From Chloroflexota bacterium (GTDB lineage Bacteria; Chloroflexota; Anaerolineae; B4-G1), in assembly GCA_024232355.1 (NCBI GenBank), contig JAAEPW010001048.1, forward strand, positions 1 to 28,078: 28,078 nt of DNA, written 5' to 3'. Positions 17,501-24,156 of this stretch are shown piece after piece. The first letter of the stretch is position 1. Every line of letters starts with the position of its first letter. Made by a program: the position numbers and the translations under genes. The notes beneath the pieces were generated by a model. That model worked only from the letters and a program-made list of their open reading frames with translations, made no database searches and had not been told where the DNA came from.

Positions 17501-19242
17501 TTATCTATGGGCCAGTCCAACACGTTCATCGCGTACCACAGGTGGTCAAGGTTGGTGGGGCGCAATTGGAACTCGACATATGTGGGCTTGCCCGCTTCCA
17601 GGTTGTCGATCTGCAAAAGGAAGGGGTTTTGGCCAGTAAAGGTGGGCCCCACACTCGATGAAGGAGAGATGTCGAGTTTGTCGGGCACGCCGTCGTCGTC
17701 GTTGTCCAGGTCGAACAGGTCAGGCACATCGTCGCCGTCAATGTCCCAAGTGGCATGATCGCCACCCGGCCAATTCCACTCGTTCAGGTCACTGATGCCG
17801 TCTTTATTGGTGTCCACTTCCAGGGGATCGGTGTACCAGGTCTTGCCGCCGTGGGAAAAGCCCTGGACCTCGAGGGTGTCGGTGATGGTGTCGCCGTCCG
17901 AATCGACGTCGTTGGGGTTGGTATTCAGCAATTCCTCCTGGCAATCGGTGAGGCCGTCCCCATCGCTGTCAGTGCCGTCGTCGTCCTGGCAGTTGAACAG
18001 CTCGTCGGCGGAACTGGTGAGCGCGGGCCGGGCCAACATTCCATCAACATGTGGTTCGGGCAAAGGCATGGGGTCCAAAGGCGATACGTTGGGATGGTGC
18101 GGACGGTCAGAGAGGGTGAGGTTGGATTGGAATTTACGCGCGTTGCGGGCCATCTTGCTCTCTTTTTCCCGCTGTTCCTGATCCCGAGAGCGCTCGACCT
18201 GGCGGTCGGAAAAATTCGCCGCATGCACACTCTGCAGCAGCGGCGTCGAGATCATCGAGGAGATGAGGAACAGTACCAACACGGTGTAGAATTTTTTCGA
18301 GCGCGAGTTGACAACCACCAAACCGATAAAGGCCAGGACACCGATAAAGAAGGGCGCCTGATTTAGGATTTTGGGGTTAGAAACTAGGAGATTGAGGGCG
18401 TTCAGGCCACGTTTAGTGTTTTGTGCAGTTGGGGCGTCGTCAAAGTAAAAGTCTGTGGTGATGCTGGCCTCTACTTGCGCGTCGGGCCGTTCGGGCATTT
18501 GCAGATGGACGATCTGACGCAGGGGCAGGCCGTCGCTGCCGATCCACAGCTCACCCTCGCCGTTCATGTCCACGTACTGGCGCGGCAGGTCCAGGTCCAC
18601 GCCGGGGGGCAGCTCGCCGTTCTCGGCCATGCGCTGCTGGATCTGCTCGCGTAGGTAGCGGGCATAGCTCAAACCGTCGATGCGAAAGGTATAACGAGAA
18701 AAAGATACAAAAGAGTTAGGAGATTGAAGACTGGGGATCTGACGGGTCTCGGTGCCATGGTTGGTGATATCCTTGGCAGCGGAGAGAAAGGCCATAAAGT
18801 CGCCCTCGGGCGCAAAGAGACCGGTAAAGTTGTCGATCTCTTCCCATTCGTCGGTTCCCTGGCGGGCGTAGGCACGGTCGCCCTCGATGCGGATTTCGGC
18901 ACCGGTTGCGGCGTCATCTACGTTGCCACCGTTGGCCCAGAGACGCATGTGCATGGTGTGGTCAGAAAGATCGCTCTCACCTTCGAGATGCACCTCGTTC
19001 CGGTGGCTGGTCTGCCCCACGTTGGTGACGAGGGGCTTGGGAATGGTGGTCTGGACCAAGTCGGCGGTGTAGCGATAGGAGCCGGTGGCGCGGGCGCGTT
19101 CCCACGCCTCGGTGATAGCGGCCACGTCGTCGCGCTCCTGCGCCGAGATCGTGGCAGTGGGATAAGCGTACAGCGCCAGGGTGAGCAGGCATAAAACGGC
19201 GCATAATAGATTGAACGGGTGCAAGAAACGAGAGTTTTTCAT
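8551..19242 (-). CDS. Giant multidomain surface protein (LolA-like, TSP3, Ig-like, LamG)
   Basis: A 3563-aa exported protein. Order: signal peptide (1-~33, ...TISA); LolA/LppX-like domain (~38-268); membrane segment (~295-312), then a second hydrophobic stretch shaped like a signal peptide ending SVHA (~318-341); acidic calcium-binding TSP3-type repeats of the DSDGDGLTD kind (~420-525); a mixed region to ~1080; a strongly hydrophobic cluster of about five membrane helices (~1082-1262); more TSP3 repeats (~1502-1637); repeated Ig-like beta-sandwich modules (~1880 to the end) with a LamG/concanavalin domain inserted (~2175-2376); tail IYLPLLLRNH. Probably a cell-surface adhesin or scaffold; no catalytic motif seen. 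Start: ATG 19242 with AGGAG 7 bases upstream, although the frame is open to 19350. It is the last gene of the surface operon and is followed by a terminator. Confidence 0.88.
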   Translation of the reverse strand: MKNSRFLHPFNLLCAVLCLLTLALYAYPTATISAQERDDVAAITEAWERARATGSYRYTADLVQTTIPKPLVTNVGQTSHRNEVHLEGESDLSDHTMHMRLWANGGNVDDAATGAEIRIEGDRAYARQGTDEWEEIDNFTGLFAPEGDFMAFLSAAKDITNHGTETRQIPSLQSPNSFVSFSRYTFRIDGLSYARYLREQIQQRMAENGELPPGVDLDLPRQYVDMNGEGELWIGSDGLPLRQIVHLQMPERPDAQVEASITTDFYFDDAPTAQNTKRGLNALNLLVSNPKILNQAPFFIGVLAFIGLVVVNSRSKKFYTVLVLFLISSMISTPLLQSVHAANFSDRQVERSRDQEQREKESKMARNARKFQSNLTLSDRPHHPNVSPLDPMPLPEPHVDGMLARPALTSSADELFNCQDDDGTDSDGDGLTDCQEELLNTNPNDVDSDGDTITDTLEVQGFSHGGKTWYTDPLEVDTNKDGISDLNEWNWPGGDHATWDIDGDDVPDLFDLDNDDDGVPDKLDISPSSSVGPTFTGQNPFLLQIDNLEAGKPTYVEFQLRPTNLDHLWYAMNVLDWPIDNQAQMQDADDKTFYDVDPNTALARDDYGDMKLIPMLEIRISGSQTNLPPQEELDHYGIFVTDMNRGGSDKAVYVPLNLVTDYDDEGRAKSHVAFYAKMLYRPEISWGNAQQVRVVWVLQALVDRCAENGYEDGICKNYETWNEKQVIHTYYDDWKLSGLQVREDHGVDVALVYEDPALDAYPDDDGALFALASAFDYTFLAARDIDGDGQRDITTGELYRRFNHATNGAVSEEERWGITDTLSVELHSYEHLDEALITIAMTDTKALLESTFTPYWSESDPITPTLMLAREERARAVNLDFEGRGDIISWDSRQIIINLASSGDSGVRVTTMAGVRWSPYRFRAGWEGCPIDEYWEELEHRYPYSEEEDSDIAAGMMYFTQLLYLGLYEGVDSLVQLGDVPLTNAFAFDDSRTTIKVFGTLGGEASKFITKKVITEIVNAILPKLGKEATFLFSDDDQFFKILGVLKQYKSAMGKIKDLAKNLEIVKYLKWAFGKEGWHAGVLLSVAGLVVLILVVVVIILVVAEVYILYRLGILVDSVKGIIAFFEQVYQIQWIQDMVKVVKIVFKFIVPVIKLLVAIHGAITTFTLWANLVSIIFEVAVIWIVFIVQAVILMMSGVMPGSIPLNMLLAQTIATTILAVLMFLLVVVIAALSTVGIGLIVGAIVALVIGLIEGFGALVGFSLTEWITQRLAELFYDAYPMVDVSVDVQPLPPKDGLLSDPERGFSAGNEVKVAMRVNTSLDTKPLKLGHYETFAFCLDDYFDSDYFDSAAFKYALDIGVPSEADPNELVPQSNTFPQITSGEITDWNTRFDGYMPLGDIAVDLNTYHGELSQDVELKDRISLEAGINSSLPVLFKTSYSVPVMEYAGAVVYACWRRTLEGTAYSDAGIVYDVFPATLDAFYSLTPADIDGYRLSWDPDFYPLVDADGDGLRPLLYAGNDPDDSTWDADGDGFSDAYELQLRQAGSDISPSLEDTDGDGLSDAEEIRLGTDPARTDTDKDGLSDDVEVNGWAFDFGSLPVHTVTSGWVTSDPLNPDTDADGMSDLTEKTLHEGDPDAYMLHPRVANPSPIAIYAAVDDEDGIVAAGSTVPYVAAVHNNLTIPLYSIGELTVDFPTELGGNDIAQDYTLFMGEAITVSTNLNIGAGLSSQRLDVTNQMDSQLAGNPACANIRFDNLYCTTENDTVDPGPDDHFDPGSEVSISMEDPDTPGYNRTWNWFETGITDGTNYSLNGLAEFCEPKTIRIFECDWHLGCNGPDDLEVWTVTPQDQGDFTRSINDSSADFVGSLEYSIYYGGGTINLSEVVPVTIDADDPTTSTITSLSDGQYVQGTGETLIIGGVAQDPTSNIGSVEVRIDGGTWEPATGAESWAYAWSVPASAGTHVFRTRATDVVGHTYTEASDLTVIVDAYAPDISTPITNNAIVTATDRADGRWTVFLYGTVQDLLELDGDSGSGVRSVQVLLEGADEVAGYGWQTATLTSLGGNNWAWNLDYHLPAINNNSEMMSDPSGEYNFSVRATDNVDNQTDASLNIILRVDNAAPVATISTTGPSTTTITQSLTIAGVITDPGSVAAGLAELEIAYTPQEIATTFSPADVGMLLHLDEMPGATTFRDAAGSNHGSCTGGTCPTAGGSGIFGTALRFDGVDDHVSLIGADALNLREHSFTVAAWIKGDDFSSGDRPILGNDQRQASKGLHLIVRNEKPYMGFYSNDLGGNTTLSPDQWYHLVWRYDKDRQEQAIFVDGELDAAETGHASFKGTGPIYVGRRLDDKYFDGLIDEVVVFDRALSALEVEQLYDIGVSGRNWLNWQPATLSQSGVGITRTIWSHVVPGDLEEGLYEIDLRGSDVLGNWNNDTYTWSQWKGEIDLHGPDVQIDFLLAGQAGEQTARTEYVCTAEDFNLVEDGWDCPCPVLPGDRQYYDADWFRTWISDTARLYAIETGCLEPGHVAGTARIAACDSHGHCSEETVSAITTTSLLDSVVFTPTYGTVLTVADPISVAGGAYANRTNGLESLTVTVDGGIIYTETWASGVSNGEIWEVSWLALTEGVHTLLSVAADHHGYVQTDTRPITIYVDTQAPEIALPATVLTTAHRLMAGQLILTGPYTETGGVTSIQVRESGGEWGDGAVLDENTWRYAWFLDEEPNGQSYTLDARITDVAGRTTQQTGAVTVDVTRPELVTITLAYTDSLGAYTVVAPGQTIRDVPSPTLLIEWTASGSADLDHYYAGWTTGPIDQVGSLSYHGPSDRRHEQQAGEARVNYAHVVGQDANGNRYWQTVGPIYTDVPTTSDYVADLGYRGWMESGCTQIGADRELVRYVQAGQALTGTQKFYTTWNTDTLRLTWVGADWNNDGDLFVYLDTAPGGATVAHNPYASPAVITMPTQDGQQLEADYMVWVQDADTATLLEWSGSAWTDHTNSPLSQPYYQLDSTLHPIHTDFSLPFSWLGINGTTTRVKMVALASEEDALRLWAAMPEKNPLNSKWAVNTLAEVEQIATSSYALTQYYEWDALAPGLCPNEGQFTDADLLVDMTADPIGVEVGYLEHDLLFLTPGQPLDADLDGEPDVALPMDTDLGLIGEGMVVAYTVRYANEGTEVAPGVRITATARGAVQLTSDPLVLDLGDVGAGVIGSVEFTGTVDTSVYNKSGEVMAVVADSVHGPFDWLWIQQDVDKTAPESVDIESPLIYIQSFTNTVRGTVYDPSGVTTITLKSRLLPYGGYEEVDCNDTTPQDGQWSCEWNVGDADNSKRYTLEALATDSFGNGPTIGTRVTVTVDIQPPTITLDMDANDRLVGAVLGGNEEILLTGQVEDDQKADSVEICIEQTDEPHCEQFSVKSGSTATGDWSYTLQAVGELDYQDQTFSLRGIDGADNYSTVPLSRTYIVDNVPPVVTVTTWIKYLSAVTPTLVLGGDVSDGSGGSDVYVITETPSKTLTSTLAIRDGDSWSYVLDPRSEGTHVLRIEARDAVGNVSGYGPYNVVAGAEMIYLPLLLRNH

Positions 19243-19333
19243 TTGGGTCTCCTTGTGATTGGAAAAGAATAAACTATTATCCTGAATGTATTGCTTGTTG
19301 AGTGTCATCTCAATACTCTGGGGCGATTGTACC

Positions 19334-19388
19334 GTAGCCGCGATTTCCATATCGCGCGAACTTTACGAGGTATGGAAACCTCGGCTAC
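19334..19388. repeat. REPIN-like element, copy 2
   Basis: Outer arms GTAGCC/GGCTAC (19334-19339 with 19383-19388), extended to a perfect 9-bp ACCGTAGCC/GGCTACGGT (19331-19391). Hairpin 1 is CGCGAT/ATCGCG (19339-19344 with 19351-19356) around TTCCAT. Hairpin 2 is CGAGGT/ACCTCG (19366-19371 with 19378-19383) around ATGGAA. The spacer is 9 nt. Both inner stems are perfect although their sequences differ. The element sits between the beta-helix gene and the giant gene. Confidence 0.88.
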
Positions 19389-19432
19389 GGTCCCCGACTT
19401 TACGAAAAGATACTTTGATTTCTAAATTCGGT

Positions 19433-19449
19433 CGGACTGCAGCAGTCCG
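19433..19449. repeat. Short perfect palindrome downstream of beta-helix gene
   Basis: CGGACTGC-A-GCAGTCCG, an 8-bp perfect inverted repeat with a one-base centre, about 20 bp after the stop of the 1470-aa gene on the minus strand. No T-run follows, so it is not a standard intrinsic terminator. It may block 3' exonucleases or attenuate transcription before the giant gene. Confidence 0.6.
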
Positions 19450-19469
19450 CGTAGTGTTGCACCAAATCA

Positions 19470-22400
19470 TCAATCCTTTAAAACGACCGGCAGATAGACC
19501 GAGAATAATCCGGCAGAAAAACTGTCCGAGTCTTCGACTGGGCCTGCGTTGGCGGCGGTGGCATAGACGGTGTTGGTGATGGTCTGCCCCGCAAAGCTGG
19601 TGCTGTCGGTGATGTCTGCCGTAAAGCTGACGGTGTAGGCGGCGTTCGGGGCAATGTCTTGCGGCCCCCATTCGACGGTCTGCATCGTCACCGTGGCTCC
19701 ACCGGCCACCACCCAGTTGCGAAAGGTCATAGCGGGGGGCAATATGTCGGTCATCACTACGTCGGTGGCGGCAACGACGCCCGCGTTTCTGACAGCCAGT
19801 GTGCAGGTGACCACGCCGCCCAACGGTGCCCCAGCCGGGCTGCCGGTATCCACCCTCTTGTCTACCATCAGGTCCACTGCGCTGACCTGGGTGCGTTCGG
19901 TCGCCGTGTCGTTGCTCGGGTTGATGTCCGGCGGGGTGCCCGCCACGCTGACGGTGTTGGTGATCGGTCCCACTGACGACGGGGCGATGGTAGAGATGGT
20001 GAACACAGCCGTGTCCTGAAAGCCCAAGACATCCAAGGTGCAGATGACGGTGACGTCGCTCTCATCACAGCCCGGCGATGCCGAGACAAAGGTCACGCCC
20101 GCCGGCAGCACGTCGGTGACCGTTCCGCTGGATTCGGTCCACAGGGTCAAGCTCCAGCCACCGGCGATGGCCCCCGTATACTCTGAGTGTATGTCCTCCT
20201 CAACATACAGGTTCCAATCGCCATTGGGCCTGGTTCCATCAAAGACAGAGAGGGCGCTCCCGTACGGCTTGCCCGGTGCCGGAGATGGGAATACATCGTT
20301 ACTGCCGTCATTATGATCGGTAGGTTTATAGGTGCCAGAGCCGAATTTTGTGTCTGTTGGCAAAGAATTAGTCGCATCGTCGTCAAGCGTCACTGTTACA
20401 TTGTCGATACGCGCACTGTTGCTTCCCGTATCAGACATGAGCAGCACGTTTTGCCCGCCTGGTCCAACCAACAAGACGTCTATCACATTCGGATATTGGT
20501 GAGATATGTCGTAAAGCGTGACGGTGGCTTTGGTCACCGTGCCCGCCAGGCCAGACACGGAAATGGTCGAGGGGTAGGGTGCTACAGGATCACTAATATC
20601 AATGTTGGACGAGTTTGCCATCGTGTTCGTCACACGGGTCGTTATGTCGGTCTGGTTGTGCTTGGTGACGGTGAGGGTATAGGTCAACGGTGCTCCCACT
20701 ACGACCGGATCGGGGGTGTCGATTTTGCCTACTGCCAGGTCGGTGCCCACCAGGGTATCCGCCTCGGCGCTGTTGTCACCCGGCGTCGGGTCGGGTATAG
20801 TGCCGGTCACGGTGGCGATGTTGGTCATTGTTCCCGGTTGGTTGATATCAGCCAGGACGGAAATCACACCGGTGACAACCTGGCCCGAGTCCAACGTGCC
20901 CAGGTCGCACGATAGCCCACCGCCGTCGCTTTCGAGATGACACGCTCCGTGGCTGATGACGGGATAGACGGTGACCGGAGGCCCGTAGAGAGCAAGCACC
21001 TCTGAGGCCGACAAGGCCCGGTTATAGATGCTGACCTCGTCTATCGCGCCGTAAAAAAAGTCAGACTCGTTGTCCCCATCCCACTCCTGGCCGAGGGCCC
21101 AGCCCCTGCCGGACATGTTCCCCGCGACGGCGTTCAATTCGTGCTGCCACAGGACCTCGCCGTTCCGATAGACCGTTATCTCGGTTTTTGATGGGTCGGT
21201 CTGCCGCCCGACGACAACTAGATGGTACCACAGGTCCGTGGTGGTGGGTTTATCCCCGGCCTGGTAGGTTTTGCCTCTGAGGCGGACGTGATACCCGCCG
21301 TTATAGTAACCAAAGATAAAACGATTGTAGCCGCCGGCGCTGTGTTTGGAGATGAACGCCTGGCCGTTATCGTGTTTGCGCGGAAAGACCCACAAAGAGA
21401 TGGTGAAATCGTTGTTAATGTCGAAATCCTCGGTCTCCACCCAATCGTTCACGCCGTCAAAGCTGAGGACGGTGCCGTGCATACCGGTCAACCCGGCTTC
21501 GGGGCACGTGCTATAGTGCTGGCTGCAAGAGCCATGATGCCCAAAGCCGGAACCGTCCGCAAAGTGTGTGGCCCCCGCTTCCTCGTTCATTTGCAGTGCC
21601 AGTATCCGTCCGGCATAGGTGATGCCGGGCAGAAAATCATCGGTCAACAGCACAGCACCGGCCAGGTCGGGGCCGTTGTTGGTGATGACGAGGGTATAGG
21701 TCAGATAACCTCCCGCCGGTATCGCGTCGGGACTGGCGCTCTTGGCGATACTCAGGTCCGCCTCGGCACTGATCCGGGTGGTCTCGGTCGCCGTGTTGTT
21801 GCCCAGATCGGGATCTGGGGGGGAGGCGGCCGTCACGGTGACGGCGTTGGTGATCTGCCCCACGGTCGCCGGAGCGGTGACGGCGATCGTAATAGCGGCC
21901 GTGGCTTGATTGTCCAGGTAATCCAAGTTACAGGTGACGGTGCCCCCGGTCTCGGAGCAGCCCGGCGACGCCGAGATAAAGGTGACGTCTCCGGGCAACA
22001 CATCGGTCAGCACAATGTCGTTGGCTCTCAAAAAGCCATTGTTGGTGAGGTCAAGAGTGTAGATCAGTGGAGCCCCAGCTGTTGCCGGGTCGTAGGCGGC
22101 CTGTTTGTCCACGGCCAGATCGGCCGCGTACCAGACGACCGTGGCGCTGGCGGTATCGCCCACGTCTACATAGTCGGCCACACCAGAAATGGACGCGACG
22201 TTGTCAAAACTCTGCACGGGGGTCGGGCTCGGGCCGGCCACGCCGGTGATGGTGATCGTGCCTCCCTCGCCCGCCGCCAGATTCTGCACCTCCCAGGTAT
22301 AGCTGACGCTCCCGGTGGGCGTGATCTGCGCGCCGCTGCTGTCGAAATCGAGATCGTATATGTGGGGCGGGATGGGATCGCTGATGAGCACGTCGCCGAC

Positions 22401-23882
22401 GTCATAGGTAGAGTTATTCTGATAGGTGAGGACGTAGACCAGCGGATCGCCCGGTCCCACCAAGTTGGGATCGACGCTTTTATCCAGTGTGAGTACGGAT
22501 TTTTCGTACGCGCCCATATCGATCAGCGGGGCCGTTCCGTTGCCGGTATCGGACTGGGGATGATCTATCCAACGACGGTTGCCCGCTCGGTCGTAGGGCA
22601 GCAGCTCATCAATGTTCCCGTCACCGTCCACGTCGTGGGTATCGAGGAGATAAGAAATGTTGTTGTTTCCGGCGTCGATGGCGGGAGAAGCGTCTTGTAG
22701 GCGCAGGCCGCTAGCGAACAGGGGATCGCCTTGGATGACTTGGGTACAGGTTACGGTGGTTTCCGAACATACATCATCTTTATCTTGTATCAAACTATAG
22801 TCGATCATTACTGATGCAGTGGAGTGGACGTCCATCTGGGCGCCCCATTGGCCTTTATTACCCCATAGAATCGAGTTATCCAACGTAAGAGAACAATTCT
22901 CTCCAACACGTATCCCTCCCCCATAAGCAGGGGGGCCCATCGGGGGAACCTCATAAACCTTGTTGCCCTGGAAAGTGACGTTTGCCAAAACAGGGGCGCT
23001 GTTCTCGCAGTACATCCCACCGCCGATCAGCCCTCCATCGTTATTGCTAAAGACTACGTTGACCAGCGTCGAACTGCCGCCCAAATCGCTCAACCCGCCA
23101 CCCCCTCCTGACTCGTTACTGATAAAGGTCACGTTGATCAACGTCGGACTACCACTGTCAATACCCATTCCGCCGCCGTCACCTGTAAGCTTGTTGTTCT
23201 TAAAGGTCACATTGATTAACGTCGGGCTGCCATTCTTAGTGTACATCCCCCCGCCACGCATATAGGCGCAGTTATTAATAACGGTGAGGTTGCGCAGCGT
23301 CGGGCTGCCACCGCTGTTGTATATCCCTCCGCCGTACATATCAGCTCCCCCCCCACTCTCACTTGCCTGTCCGCCCGTAATCGTAAAGCCATCGAGTATG
23401 GCCGTATCGTCGGCACTGCTGGCGATGACTACGTGATAGGCGTCGTTCGCGGTGGGTTCGTGGCCAAGACAGTCATTACTGCTCCCGCCATTGCCATTAA
23501 TGTCACCGCTGAGTACGGTGACGTGGGCTTCCCAGTCTCGCTGCTCGCGGTAGGTCTCGCTGCCGTCAAAGCCGCCGTAGAGTTCCACCTCGCTCACGAG
23601 GGAAAACGTGGCATTTCTACCACTGCCGTTGGTCGGCGTGTAGACGCCCACCGCCACCCAGATCTCGTCGCCGGTAGAGGCGGCATCCAGGGCGCTTTGC
23701 AGGTCGGTATAGGCATCGGTCCACGATAGGCCGGTCGCCGCGCCGGTGGCGTCATCGTCCACATAGATCACAGCGCCGTCGGCATGTGCGATCCGGGTCG
23801 TGGCCAAAAGCGCGCCGGTTACGATCAAGATTGCTATGATGATGGTGAGCCTTGTGTGCTTGGTTAAATTTTTTACTGTCAA
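19470..23882 (-). CDS. Secreted parallel beta-helix / DUF11 / LamG / P-domain protein
   Basis: A 1470-aa exported protein. A signal peptide (1-~34, ...RIAHA) is followed by a right-handed parallel beta-helix region (~38-400). Its rungs repeat the pattern SPTLINVTFKNN with GGGM turns (~197-335), as in polymorphic-membrane-protein-like repeats. A D-V-D-G-D-G-N-I-D calcium loop and MGAYE closing motif (~455) end this part. Five DUF11-type repeats follow (from ~460), with the signatures YTLxxTNNG, DVLPxxVTFxSASPGC and CNLxxL. The third contains an inserted LamG domain (~758-967), the fourth an inserted proprotein-convertase-type P-domain (~1092-1251). The tail is FSVYLPVVLKD. Likely an extracellular adhesive or matrix protein. 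The start is TTG 23882, chosen because AGGAGAG lies about 4-6 bases upstream; only 13 bp separate it from the 73-aa gene. Confidence 0.88.
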   Translation of the reverse strand: MTVKNLTKHTRLTIIIAILIVTGALLATTRIAHADGAVIYVDDDATGAATGLSWTDAYTDLQSALDAASTGDEIWVAVGVYTPTNGSGRNATFSLVSEVELYGGFDGSETYREQRDWEAHVTVLSGDINGNGGSSNDCLGHEPTANDAYHVVIASSADDTAILDGFTITGGQASESGGGADMYGGGIYNSGGSPTLRNLTVINNCAYMRGGGMYTKNGSPTLINVTFKNNKLTGDGGGMGIDSGSPTLINVTFISNESGGGGGLSDLGGSSTLVNVVFSNNDGGLIGGGMYCENSAPVLANVTFQGNKVYEVPPMGPPAYGGGIRVGENCSLTLDNSILWGNKGQWGAQMDVHSTASVMIDYSLIQDKDDVCSETTVTCTQVIQGDPLFASGLRLQDASPAIDAGNNNISYLLDTHDVDGDGNIDELLPYDRAGNRRWIDHPQSDTGNGTAPLIDMGAYEKSVLTLDKSVDPNLVGPGDPLVYVLTYQNNSTYDVGDVLISDPIPPHIYDLDFDSSGAQITPTGSVSYTWEVQNLAAGEGGTITITGVAGPSPTPVQSFDNVASISGVADYVDVGDTASATVVWYAADLAVDKQAAYDPATAGAPLIYTLDLTNNGFLRANDIVLTDVLPGDVTFISASPGCSETGGTVTCNLDYLDNQATAAITIAVTAPATVGQITNAVTVTAASPPDPDLGNNTATETTRISAEADLSIAKSASPDAIPAGGYLTYTLVITNNGPDLAGAVLLTDDFLPGITYAGRILALQMNEEAGATHFADGSGFGHHGSCSQHYSTCPEAGLTGMHGTVLSFDGVNDWVETEDFDINNDFTISLWVFPRKHDNGQAFISKHSAGGYNRFIFGYYNGGYHVRLRGKTYQAGDKPTTTDLWYHLVVVGRQTDPSKTEITVYRNGEVLWQHELNAVAGNMSGRGWALGQEWDGDNESDFFYGAIDEVSIYNRALSASEVLALYGPPVTVYPVISHGACHLESDGGGLSCDLGTLDSGQVVTGVISVLADINQPGTMTNIATVTGTIPDPTPGDNSAEADTLVGTDLAVGKIDTPDPVVVGAPLTYTLTVTKHNQTDITTRVTNTMANSSNIDISDPVAPYPSTISVSGLAGTVTKATVTLYDISHQYPNVIDVLLVGPGGQNVLLMSDTGSNSARIDNVTVTLDDDATNSLPTDTKFGSGTYKPTDHNDGSNDVFPSPAPGKPYGSALSVFDGTRPNGDWNLYVEEDIHSEYTGAIAGGWSLTLWTESSGTVTDVLPAGVTFVSASPGCDESDVTVICTLDVLGFQDTAVFTISTIAPSSVGPITNTVSVAGTPPDINPSNDTATERTQVSAVDLMVDKRVDTGSPAGAPLGGVVTCTLAVRNAGVVAATDVVMTDILPPAMTFRNWVVAGGATVTMQTVEWGPQDIAPNAAYTVSFTADITDSTSFAGQTITNTVYATAANAGPVEDSDSFSAGLFSVYLPVVLKD

Positions 23883-23895
23883 TTTTCTCTCCTAT

Positions 23896-24117
23896 TTATT
23901 TAGATACAGGTTCAGAATCACCAAACGTTCCTTGCAAAAAATCCAACAGCGAGTTCAAATCCGCAAAGTGACATTGCTCCCCGGTCTGGGGGTCTTGCAG
24001 GCTGAAACGCCAGCTTGAGGGATGGTCTGGGTGCTGGTCGCGGGTTTCCCAGCCGCGCAGCAGGTAGGATTTTCGCCGGGGCGGGCGGTCTGGGATGTTG
24101 AGCAAAATCTCTTCCAT
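23896..24117 (-). CDS. Small conserved-type protein (YLLR...WRFSLxDPQTG)
   Basis: A 73-aa protein with the core YLLRGWETR, then SSWRFSLQDPQTGEQCHFADLNSLLDFLQ. I recall similar 60-80 aa proteins in Chloroflexota and cyanobacteria with the same arrangement, R-x-W-E, W-R-F-S-L-x-D-x-x-T-G and a F-x-x-L-x-x-L-x-x-F-L helix; function unknown. It is the first gene after a convincing promoter at 24157-24192 and ends 13 bp before the beta-helix gene, whose ribosome site lies in the gap, so the two are almost certainly co-transcribed. The ATG at 24117 lacks a clear Shine-Dalgarno sequence. A role as a regulator or export accessory for the surface proteins is possible but unproven. Confidence 0.68.
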   Translation of the reverse strand: MEEILLNIPDRPPRRKSYLLRGWETRDQHPDHPSSWRFSLQDPQTGEQCHFADLNSLLDFLQGTFGDSEPVSK

Positions 24118-24156
24118 AAGTATGAATCAGTGTCCGCTGTAAGGTTGATCTATTCT

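Noticed and set aside
19298..19313. TTGAG-N6-CTCAA in front of the giant gene
   Set aside because: A short 5-bp inverted repeat near a GATAAT box on the minus strand, but no acceptable -35 spacing; the gene may simply be co-transcribed from the upstream promoter.
19243..19350. Upstream extension of the giant gene
   Set aside because: It would run through the REPIN-like repeat and place 36 polar residues before a standard signal peptide. AGGAG before ATG 19242 gives the better start.
22960..23300. Regular repeats that might be a CRISPR array
   Set aside because: They are in-frame coding repeats of the beta-helix (INVTF rungs), degenerate at DNA level and without unique spacers of even length.
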